Origin: Betaproteobacteria bacterium
Lineage (GTDB): Bacteria > Pseudomonadota > Gammaproteobacteria > Burkholderiales > Casimicrobiaceae
Direction of reading: 5' to 3'
DNA length: 64,000 bases
NCBI GenBank assembly: GCA_016861105.1
Contig: BOKS01000003.1
Coordinates: 1-64,000 of the forward strand
Part shown: positions 57,923 to 64,000 of the stretch, in pieces
Position numbering within the stretch: position 1 is the stretch's first letter
Layout of the letters: the number at the start of each line of letters is the position of its first letter
Notes under the pieces: generated by a model
What the model saw: only the letters and a program-made list of their open reading frames with translations
The model's database searches: none
What the model was told of the DNA's origin: nothing
Translations under genes and position numbers: made by a program

Positions 57923-59014
57923 CTATCGCAGCGGGGGGCGCGCCGGCGTCTGCGTCTTGACGTCGACCGGCGCGAGTCCCGCAGCCGCAGCCGACGCGTG
58001 CGCGCCCATCGCGGACTTCTCGCGGCGCACCCGCGCGCGGAAGCGTTTCGCGGCGAGGCGCTCCTGCAGCAGCGCGCGCAGGTACCACGGATAGCGCTGA
58101 AGCGGCGACGCGTGGCGTGCCTGCCACTGCGCGAACGCCGGCGCGACGCGGTCGAGGAAGAACTCGAGCCAGCGCTTGCGGATCGCCGGCACGTCGAATG
58201 CGGGCGCGCGATCGCGCGCGCGCTCGCGCATTGCGGCGTAGAACGAGCGGTCCCGCGCCAGCCGCGAGAGCGCCCCCAGGACGCCGTGTGCGTCGTCGGC
58301 GACGCACATGTCGAGCTCGTCGCGCCGCAGCTGCAGGTACGCGGGCTCCGGCCCGACGATCGCGGGCACGCCGGCGAGCCACGCGTTGGAGAGCTTGGTC
58401 ACCGGCTTGTGCCGGAGCAGCGTGGGCGGCGCCGTGCGGAACGCGATCACGACGTCGACGTCCCGGTAGTTCTGCCAGTCGTGCTCGCTCGGGACGAACT
58501 CGAGCCCCAGCGCGGCGACCTGCGCGAGGAACGCGGGATCGGAGAAGAACGCCGGCGCCAGCGCCAGGCGGCCGAAGTAGCCGATGCGGCGCACGCGGTC
58601 GCCGCGCGCCGGGTCGCGCGGCCGCAGTCCGGGCTGCGGCCACAGCGGGATGCCGACCTGGTGCGCGTCGTCGGGCTCGAGCGTGTTCTGCCGCACGACC
58701 TTGTCGGCCACGCACAGCGGCGGCCGGTCGGCGCGGACGCCGATCAGGTAGGCGAGCGGCGCGATCCAGCGCGGCCGGTGCAGCTCGTCCCAGTGGGCGA
58801 CGGCGATCGTGCCGGGGACGAACCGCGGCACCAGCGCGACGTTCCAGCCGTCGGCCGCGAGCAGGTCGCGGACGTGCAGGTAGGTCTGCACGATCCACAC
58901 GTCGATGCCGCTGCGGAAGCGCGCGGCGTTGCGGTCGATGTCGTCCTCCGTCCACGCGTCGAGGTCGTTCCAGGCCGAGCAGCGCGCGCCGGCGACGAAC
59001 GTGAGCGAGGGCAT
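57923..59014 (-). CDS. Unknown protein, possible glycosyltransferase
   Basis: 363 residues with no signal peptide and no TM helix. N-terminal LTFVAGARCSAWNDLDAWTED, WIVQTYLHVRDLLAADGWNVALVPRFVPGTIAVAH, a central RIGYFGRLALAPAFF, and a C-terminal GT-B-like donor region LSNAWLAGVPAIVGPEPAYLQLRRDELDM plus a helical basic tail. The fold impression is of a GT1/GT4-like transferase, but the EX7E motif is not clear. Transcribed opposite to its neighbours and convergent with the GT4 gene (16-base gap). Confidence 0.6.
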   Translation of the reverse strand: MPSLTFVAGARCSAWNDLDAWTEDDIDRNAARFRSGIDVWIVQTYLHVRDLLAADGWNVALVPRFVPGTIAVAHWDELHRPRWIAPLAYLIGVRADRPPLCVADKVVRQNTLEPDDAHQVGIPLWPQPGLRPRDPARGDRVRRIGYFGRLALAPAFFSDPAFLAQVAALGLEFVPSEHDWQNYRDVDVVIAFRTAPPTLLRHKPVTKLSNAWLAGVPAIVGPEPAYLQLRRDELDMCVADDAHGVLGALSRLARDRSFYAAMRERARDRAPAFDVPAIRKRWLEFFLDRVAPAFAQWQARHASPLQRYPWYLRALLQERLAAKRFRARVRREKSAMGAHASAAAAGLAPVDVKTQTPARPPLR

Positions 59015-59191
59015 GGAGCGGTGGGCGGCGCGGGGACGGTGGGCGGCGGGGCGGTGCGGAGGGGGCGGCCGCGGACCGCCCGGGGCCGCGAACCGCGAAG
59101 CGCGCGCAGGATACCGCGCGACGGCCGGCCGTGCCCGGCAAAGCGCGACACTCTAGCAGGTCGCCGCCCGGTCCCGGGTGCGGCGCTCCGG

Positions 59192-59197
59192 TACAAT
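59192..59197 (+). promoter_or_regulatory. -10 box of the O-antigen ligase gene
   Basis: TACAAT in GGTACAATCGG, 23-28 bases before ATG 59221; the 206-base gap to the divergent gene holds no other feature I can support. It fixes ATG 59221 as the start. Confidence 0.5.
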
Positions 59198-59220
59198 CGG
59201 CCGCCCCGGACGCGCCGCCC

Positions 59221-60441
59221 ATGAAGCTCGACCCGTGTCGCCGCGCCCTGGCCGTCGCGGCCGCCGCCTACCTGCTGCTGCTGCCGTCGAACGCGATCTC
59301 GTTCTGGCGCTCGCTCGCCTTCGCGACGGCCGCCGCCAGCGCACTCGTCGTCGTCGCAAGCGGACGACGTTTGCCGGAAGCGCGCATTCCCTCGCCCGGC
59401 GGCGCGCTGCTCGCCGCCCTCGCCGCGTGGAGCGGGTGGGCGGTCGCGTCGCTCGCCTGGTCGATCGACCCCGCCTTCACGCTCGGCGAGATCAAGAGCG
59501 ACGTGCTCTGGGGCCTGCTGACCGCGTTCCTCTTCTACGTCGCCGCCACCGGAGGCGCCGGCCGCACGCTGCTCGGGGCCGCGCTGGCCGGGCTCGCGTT
59601 CTGGCCCGCGCTGGCGCTGGGGCTCGAGCTGTCGCCGGCGGGCTGGAATGCCCGCCTCGCGCACATGGGCGTGGTCGCCTACTCGACCTACCTCGCCACG
59701 TGCGCTCCGCTGCTGCTGCTGCTCGCGTGGCCGCCGCCGGCGGGCTGGAACGCGCGTCCCGCCGCGTTGGCTGTCGCCGTGCTGCTGCTCGCGCTGCTGG
59801 TGGTCACGGCGCGCATGTCCGACAACCGCATCGTGTGGCTCGCGCTGGGCGTCGCGCTGACCGTCGCCGTGGTGTTCGGCCAGCCCGGCGGCGCGCGCCG
59901 GCGCGCGACGCTCGCCGCCGCCGCCGCCGCGACGCTCTTCGGCCTGCTGTTCGTCGACGCGATGCGCGACCGCGCGCGCGACGTCTATCCGCCGCAGACG
60001 ACGGTCGAGGACACGCTCGTGCACGATCCGCGTCTCGCCATCTGGCGTCACGCGGGCGAGCACATCCGCGACCGGCCGCTGACCGGCTACGGCTACGGCC
60101 GGCTGATCCTCAAGGACGAGCTGCGCGCCGACACCGGCGACCACCTGCTCACGCACGCGCACAACATGTTCGTCAGCCAGTGGCTGCAGACCGGCGCGAT
60201 CGGCGTGGCGCTGCTCGTCGCCCTGTTCGCGGCCGCCGGCGCGCGCTACGCCGGCCTCGTGCGTTCCGGCGACGACACGCTGCGCCGCTACGGCGCGCTG
60301 GGGCTCGCCGTGCTCGCCGGCTTCGTCGTCAAGAACCTCACCGACGACTTCTTCTTCCGCGCCAACGCCAAGCTGCTGCTGGCCGTGAACGCGATCGTCC
60401 TCGGCGCGGCCGTCGTCCGCGAGCGGGAGCTGCGCCGCTAG
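59221..60441 (+). CDS. O-antigen ligase/polymerase family membrane protein (WaaL/Wzy_C)
   Basis: 406 residues, about 11-12 TM helices and one large periplasmic loop (about 250-330) with PPQTTVEDTLVHDPRLAIWRHAGEHIRDRPLTGYGYGR and HAHNMFVSQWLQTGAIG, the Wzy_C (PF04932) pattern. These enzymes join O-antigen to lipid A-core or polymerise it. Located between LPS glycosyltransferases and O-unit initiation genes, which supports ligase, but Wzy cannot be excluded. Convergent with the dehydratase gene across the second REP cluster. Confidence 0.82.
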   Translation: MKLDPCRRALAVAAAAYLLLLPSNAISFWRSLAFATAAASALVVVASGRRLPEARIPSPGGALLAALAAWSGWAVASLAWSIDPAFTLGEIKSDVLWGLLTAFLFYVAATGGAGRTLLGAALAGLAFWPALALGLELSPAGWNARLAHMGVVAYSTYLATCAPLLLLLAWPPPAGWNARPAALAVAVLLLALLVVTARMSDNRIVWLALGVALTVAVVFGQPGGARRRATLAAAAAATLFGLLFVDAMRDRARDVYPPQTTVEDTLVHDPRLAIWRHAGEHIRDRPLTGYGYGRLILKDELRADTGDHLLTHAHNMFVSQWLQTGAIGVALLVALFAAAGARYAGLVRSGDDTLRRYGALGLAVLAGFVVKNLTDDFFFRANAKLLLAVNAIVLGAAVVRERELRR

Positions 60442-60458
60442 CATCGAACGCGAGAAAC

Positions 60459-60620
60459 GAGGGTCAGACTCGCATTTCCAGAAACGAGGGTCAGACTCGC
60501 ATTTCCAGAAACGAGGGTCAGACTCGCATTTCCGCATTTCTGCATTTCCGGGCAGCAGGGAATGCGAGTCTGACCCTCGTTTCACAGGGCAGCAGGAAAT
60601 GCGAGTCTGACCCTCGTTTC
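60459..60620. repeat. REP-like repeat cluster 2 (3 direct + 2 inverted copies)
   Basis: The unit GAGGGTCAGACTCGCATTTC is repeated at 60459-60478, 60486-60505 and 60513-60532 with a 27-base period; inverted copies are at 60560-60578 and 60596-60615. This differs from cluster 1 in one base (CGCATTTC versus CGAATTTC) in every copy. The middle (60533-60559) has truncated GCATTTC repeats. The cluster sits between two convergent stop codons; the TGA of the dehydratase gene (60619-60621) begins in the repeat end. It may act as a terminator or mRNA stabiliser. Confidence 0.88.
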
Positions 60621-62529
60621 AGTGGCGGCGGGGCGCGCGCAGCGGTACGGCAGCGCGCGGCGCGGCGTCCGCCGCGCCGGTGGGAAGCGGCGCGACCGGG
60701 GCGCCCGCCGGCGGCGCGTACTCGGGAATCCAGGAGGCGAGCCGCGCGCGCACCTCCGCCTGGTCGGCGGGCCGGTCGCGCTCGCACCACGCGACCATCT
60801 GGCGCACGGCGTCCTCGCTCGCGGCGCGCGCCGCCGCGACGTGCAGCTTCGGATGCCGCGTCGGCTGCGTCGCCTCGTCGGAGGCGAGCGGCTCCTCGTA
60901 GAGCTTCTCGCCGGGCCGCAGCCCGGTGAACACGACGTCGATCTTCGCGGGATCCGCGCCGGAGAGCCGGATCAGGTCGCGCGCGAGGTCGACGATGCGC
61001 ACCGGCTCGCCCATGTCGAGCACGAGAATCTCGCCGCTGCGCCCCTGCAGGCCGGCCTGCAGCAGCAGCTGCGTCGCCTCGGAGATCGACATGAAGTAGC
61101 GGCGGATCTCCGGGTGGGTCACCGTCACCGGCCCGCCGCGGGCGATCTGCTCGCGAAAGCGCGGGATCACGCTGCCGGCGCTGCCGAACACGTTGCCGAA
61201 GCGCACGATCACGAACTGCGTCGGGCCGCCGGCGAGGCTCTGGCAGACGATCTCGGCCATGCGCTTGGACGCGCCCATCACCGACGTCGGATTGACGGCC
61301 TTGTCGGTGGACACCAGCACGAACTTCTCGACGCGCGCGGCGACCGCCGCGCGCGCGAGCACCCACGTGCCCCAGGCGTTGTTGCGCACGGCCTGCCAGG
61401 CGTTGCCCTCCTCCATCAGCGGGACGTGCTTGTACGCGGCGGCGTGGAAGATCACCTGCGGGCGCTCGCGCGCGATCACCTCGTCCACGAGCGCATCGTG
61501 CTTCGCGTCGCCGACCACGCTCGCCACGGGCAGAAGCGGAAACACGTCGGCCAGCACCGTGACGATCTCGTAGAGCGCCGCCTCGGAGATGTCGAACAGC
61601 ACGAGCCGCGCCGGCCGGAACCGGGCGATCTGGCGGCACAGCTCGGAGCCGATCGAGCCGCCGGCGCCGGTGACCATCACCACGCGGTTGCCGAGCCACT
61701 CCGCGAGCCCGTCGTTGTCGAGCACGACGGGGTCGCGCCCCAGGAGGTCGTCGAGCTCCACGTTGCGGATCGACGAGAGCATCGAGCGGCCGCTGATCAG
61801 GTCCTCGTACGAAGGCACGGTGAGCGCCTCGATGCCGGCCGCCGCGCACAGCTCGGCGACGCGCCTGCGCACCGCATGGTGCGTCGACGGCAGCGCGATG
61901 ATCGCCTTGCGCACGCCGAAGCGGTCGGCCCACGCGCCGAGGTCGGCGATCGGGCCGAGCACGGCGACGTCGCGCAGGCGCCGCCCGTGCTTCGCGGCGT
62001 CGTCGTCGAGCAGGCCGACGACGCGCCACTGGCGGCTGCGCTCGAGCTCCTTGGTGAGGCGCGCGCCGGCGTCGCCCGCGCCGACGATGAGCACCGGCTC
62101 GCCCAGCGCGGCGAGCGGGCTGTAGAGCCGGTGCTCCTTCCAGATGCGGTAGGCGAAGCGGCTGCCCGCCATCAGGAAGATCAGCACCAGCGGATAGAGC
62201 ACAAGCACGCTGCGCGGGACCATCGTGTCCAGCCGCAGCATGACGAGGACCAGCGGGATCAGCACCGCGCCCAGCGTCGCCGCGAGCACGATGCGCTTGA
62301 GGTCGACGAGGCTCGCGAACCGCCACAGCCCGCGGTAGAGCCCGAAGATCAGGAAGATCGCCGCCTGCAGCGGCAGGATCATCGCGAGCGACGCGAGCAT
62401 CTCGCCGCGATACGGCAGGTCCGCGTCGAGCGACACCCGCAGCCAGTAGATCGACCCCCACGCCAGCGCGGCCGCCGCCACGTCGTGGGCGAACGCGAGC
62501 CACGCGCGCCAGTTCGACACCGCTTTCAT
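60619..62529 (-). CDS. Polysaccharide biosynthesis NDP-sugar dehydratase/epimerase (CapD/WbpM/FlaA1-like)
   Basis: 636 residues: four TM helices (about 1-120), a CoA-binding-like Rossmann domain (GEPVLIVGAGDAGARLTKELER) and a short-chain dehydratase domain (about 290-560) with VVMVTGAGGSIGSELCRQIARFRP, VFHAAAYKHVPLMEEG, VSTDKAVNPTSVMGASKRMAE and the FVIVRFGNVFGSAGSVIPRF segment. The SMGASK wording matches WbpM-type 4,6-dehydratases acting on UDP-GlcNAc for unusual amino sugars. Its ATG overlaps the WecA-like gene's stop. Confidence 0.93.
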   Translation of the reverse strand: MKAVSNWRAWLAFAHDVAAAALAWGSIYWLRVSLDADLPYRGEMLASLAMILPLQAAIFLIFGLYRGLWRFASLVDLKRIVLAATLGAVLIPLVLVMLRLDTMVPRSVLVLYPLVLIFLMAGSRFAYRIWKEHRLYSPLAALGEPVLIVGAGDAGARLTKELERSRQWRVVGLLDDDAAKHGRRLRDVAVLGPIADLGAWADRFGVRKAIIALPSTHHAVRRRVAELCAAAGIEALTVPSYEDLISGRSMLSSIRNVELDDLLGRDPVVLDNDGLAEWLGNRVVMVTGAGGSIGSELCRQIARFRPARLVLFDISEAALYEIVTVLADVFPLLPVASVVGDAKHDALVDEVIARERPQVIFHAAAYKHVPLMEEGNAWQAVRNNAWGTWVLARAAVAARVEKFVLVSTDKAVNPTSVMGASKRMAEIVCQSLAGGPTQFVIVRFGNVFGSAGSVIPRFREQIARGGPVTVTHPEIRRYFMSISEATQLLLQAGLQGRSGEILVLDMGEPVRIVDLARDLIRLSGADPAKIDVVFTGLRPGEKLYEEPLASDEATQPTRHPKLHVAAARAASEDAVRQMVAWCERDRPADQAEVRARLASWIPEYAPPAGAPVAPLPTGAADAAPRAAVPLRAPRRH

Positions 62530-63614
62530 CGCGCCCCGCGCACGTTGTCGCCTACATGATAGACGATCGCCGCGAAGCCGGCGACATGGCAGGCCGCGGC
62601 GACAGCGAGCGCCCACCAGCCGGCGTCGGGGCGGGCGATCGCGCACGCGGCGGCGAGCGCAGCGCACGCGAGCATCGCGGCCGCGTAGACCGCGAGCGTC
62701 CCGCGATGGCCGGCGCCCGCGAGGTTGAGCCGCTGGTAGAAGTGGCTGCGGTGCGCTTCCCAGACGCGCTCGCCGCGCAGCGCGCGGCGCAGGAGCGTGA
62801 CCGTGGCGTCGGCGAGAAACGGCAGGAACGCGAGCAGCGGGAACCACGCGCCCCACAGGCCCGCCGCGACGCCCGCGACGCCGAGCGCGCCGGCGAGGAA
62901 GCCGAGCGGCACCGCGCCGACGTCGCCCATGAACATGGTCGCGGGCGGACGGTTGACGGCGAGAAACGGCACGCTCGCCGCCGCCAGCGCCCCCTGCACG
63001 CCCCACGGCGCGCCCTGCTGCGCAGCCACGACCGCGTACGCGCCGAAGCCCGTCACCGCCATCGTCGCCGCGAGGCCGTCGCTGCCGTCCATGAAGTTGT
63101 AGAGGTTCGCCCCCCACGCGACGGCCAGCGCCGCCGCGAGCGCGGCCGGCGTCGCGCCGAACGCGAGCCAGGCGACCGCGGCCGCCGCACCGGCGTGCAC
63201 GGCGAGCCGTGGCAGCACCCGCACGCCGCGCACGTCGTCGGCGAGCGAGACCGCGGCGACGGCAGCCGTCGCGGCGAGCCACGCGAGTCCCCCGCCCGGC
63301 AAACGCGGCGGGTCGATCCAGGCCGCCGCCAGCGCCGCAGCGAGGATCGCCAGACCTCCCACCCGCGGCACGGGCTGCTCGTGCAGCGTGCGCGCCCCCG
63401 GCCGCGCGAGCGGCAGCCGGTCGGACCACCGGCGCAGCAGCGCGATCGCGCCGGCCGCGACCGCGAACGCCATCGCGACGGCGAGCGCCGAGGTCACGGG
63501 CACAGGCTCGGGCCGCGCAGCACCGGGGGTTCGCACCCCGCGACGTTGCCGTCGCGGCGCCGGGCATCCCGGGCCCGCGTACGTGGCGGCGAGCGGCCCG
63601 ATTGCGCGGGGCAT
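62526..63614 (-). CDS. WecA/MraY-family undecaprenyl-phosphate sugar-1-phosphate transferase
   Basis: Starts an O-unit or capsule by transferring a sugar-1-phosphate to undecaprenyl phosphate. About ten TM helices; LHEQPVPRVGGLAI, the Asp-rich ADDVRG, GANLYNFMDGSDGLAA, FMGDVGAVPLGF and RRALRGERVWEAHRSHFYQRL are PNPT family motifs. I used ATG 63614, which has an AAAAGGGA Shine-Dalgarno; this leaves about 38 N-terminal residues of no clear family match, so GTG 63497 is the alternative. The ATGA overlap couples it to the dehydratase, implying one O-unit pathway. Confidence 0.88.
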   Translation of the reverse strand: MPRAIGPLAATYAGPGCPAPRRQRRGVRTPGAARPEPVPVTSALAVAMAFAVAAGAIALLRRWSDRLPLARPGARTLHEQPVPRVGGLAILAAALAAAWIDPPRLPGGGLAWLAATAAVAAVSLADDVRGVRVLPRLAVHAGAAAAVAWLAFGATPAALAAALAVAWGANLYNFMDGSDGLAATMAVTGFGAYAVVAAQQGAPWGVQGALAAASVPFLAVNRPPATMFMGDVGAVPLGFLAGALGVAGVAAGLWGAWFPLLAFLPFLADATVTLLRRALRGERVWEAHRSHFYQRLNLAGAGHRGTLAVYAAAMLACAALAAACAIARPDAGWWALAVAAACHVAGFAAIVYHVGDNVRGAR

Positions 63615-63877
63615 GTCATGAATCCCTTTTCTGTTCAATTACTTGCGAACGATTTCCGCGCACGCACCGGGGCTGCGGCCGCAAAGCGTCGCTCGGCCCT
63701 GTTGCTTCGGCACAACACGCGGGCGCGCCGGCCGGAGCCAGCCGGGAATCCTGCTTCCGTGGGGAGGGGCCGTTTGGCACAATCGACCTCAACTTCTCGA
63801 CTTTCCTGAGAAGGCTTCGATGGCGGGTCGGTCAGTCGAGCAAACCCGCCAATTCTATCCGTCAGAGGAGAGACTTC
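63615..63877. other. Intergenic region upstream of the porin
   Basis: 263 bases with no gene. It contains the WecA-like gene's leader, a CACAAT -10-like box near 63778-63783 and an inverted repeat CTTCTC/GAGAAG (63793-63798 and 63808-63813), then the porin Shine-Dalgarno AGAGGAGAGA. Confidence 0.5.
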
Positions 63878-64000
63878 ATGAACAAGAAGCTCGTCGCCGT
63901 CGCCGTGGCCGCCGTCCTGGCCGCTCCGATGGCACAGGCGCAGACCGCGAACGTCACGCTGTACGGTCGCCTGAACATCGACCTGGAGTACGTCGACGTC
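63878..64000 (+). CDS. Gram-negative porin, Burkholderia type (partial, N-terminus only)
   Basis: Forty-one residues at the window edge: signal peptide MNKKLVAVAVAAVLAAPMAQAQ with cleavage at AQA|Q, then TANVTLYGRLNIDLEYVDV, the first beta-strand of the trimeric general porin family. A strong AGAGGAGAGA Shine-Dalgarno precedes ATG 63878. The remaining 300 or more residues lie outside the window. Confidence 0.9.
   Translation, partial: MNKKLVAVAVAAVLAAPMAQAQTANVTLYGRLNIDLEYVDV

Noticed and set aside
60459..60620. CRISPR array
   Set aside because: The direct copies have a 27-base period with an identical 7-base filler rather than unique spacers, and inverted copies follow. There are no cas genes. 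It fits REP-like repeats.
63761..63800. Sigma-54 promoter upstream of the porin (TTGGCAC)
   Set aside because: The -24-like TTGGCAC is not followed by the -12 TTGC element at the required distance.

Overview
This 64 kb window is very G+C-rich, gene-dense DNA from a Gram-negative bacterium. It is most likely an aerobic betaproteobacterium (Burkholderiales-like or an uncultured relative). The evidence is the gene order rhodanese-grxC-secB-gpsA, the argB-slmA pair, a trmL/comF/bio neighbourhood, a DUF2909 'twin transmembrane' gene head-to-head with SURF1, and a Burkholderia-type porin start at the right edge. No rRNA, tRNA, CRISPR array, transposase, integrase or phage gene was seen.

Layout. 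(1) 1-2068: thiE (cut by the window edge) and thiD on the minus strand; rubredoxin and gloA on the plus strand. (2) 2094-11888: on the minus strand, a complete caa3-type cytochrome c oxidase locus (DUF2244, ctaC with fused cytochrome c, ctaD, a small membrane protein, ctaG, ctaE) and its assembly genes (SURF1, a Sco-like protein, ctaB heme O synthase, Sco1), followed by a TPR/GT41 O-GlcNAc-transferase-like gene. (3) 12103-16684: a five-gene biotin operon bioB-F-H-C-D without bioA; a BirA-like inverted repeat lies upstream, beside the divergent comF-trmL pair. (4) 18080-27263: core genes (S9 peptidase, gpsA, SH3-like protein, secB, grxC, rhodanese; then gpmI and ctpA on the plus strand). (5) 27310-48337: about 21 kb of exported and membrane proteins between ctpA and moeB, genes that are normally close together in betaproteobacteria. 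(6) 48411-52220: moeB, DUF4864, an unknown secreted protein, slmA, argB. (7) 52370-63614: envelope polysaccharide/LPS genes (heptosyltransferase-like GT9, two GT4 enzymes, msbA, an unknown GT-like protein, an O-antigen ligase/polymerase, a CapD/WbpM-like dehydratase and a WecA-like initiating transferase). (8) 63878-64000: start of a porin.

The 21 kb block is the most interesting part. It holds three apparent transcription units. Unit A (minus, 37027 down to 27310) is DUF2092, a Gln-rich DUF6515-like protein, a PHP-like DUF3604 protein, a sulfatase, a 4-TM protein, a small beta-barrel and an eight-heme cytochrome with HEAT and TPR repeats. Unit B (plus, 37114-41940) is an AraC regulator, a small exported protein, a membrane-anchored parvulin-like protein and three tandem HupE/UreJ-type membrane proteins. 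Unit C (minus, 47202 down to 42018, divergent from a LysR gene) is a second sulfatase, an exported HAD phosphatase, DUF3300 and DUF2950. Nearly every product is predicted to leave the cytoplasm, so this looks like an uncharacterised envelope hydrolase/redox/metal module. That reading is inference from gene content.

Two intergenic sites (18828-18980 and 60459-60620) carry clusters of a REP-like 20-mer in both orientations, each with its own sequence variant. Many neighbouring genes overlap by ATGA or GTGA, which points to translational coupling.
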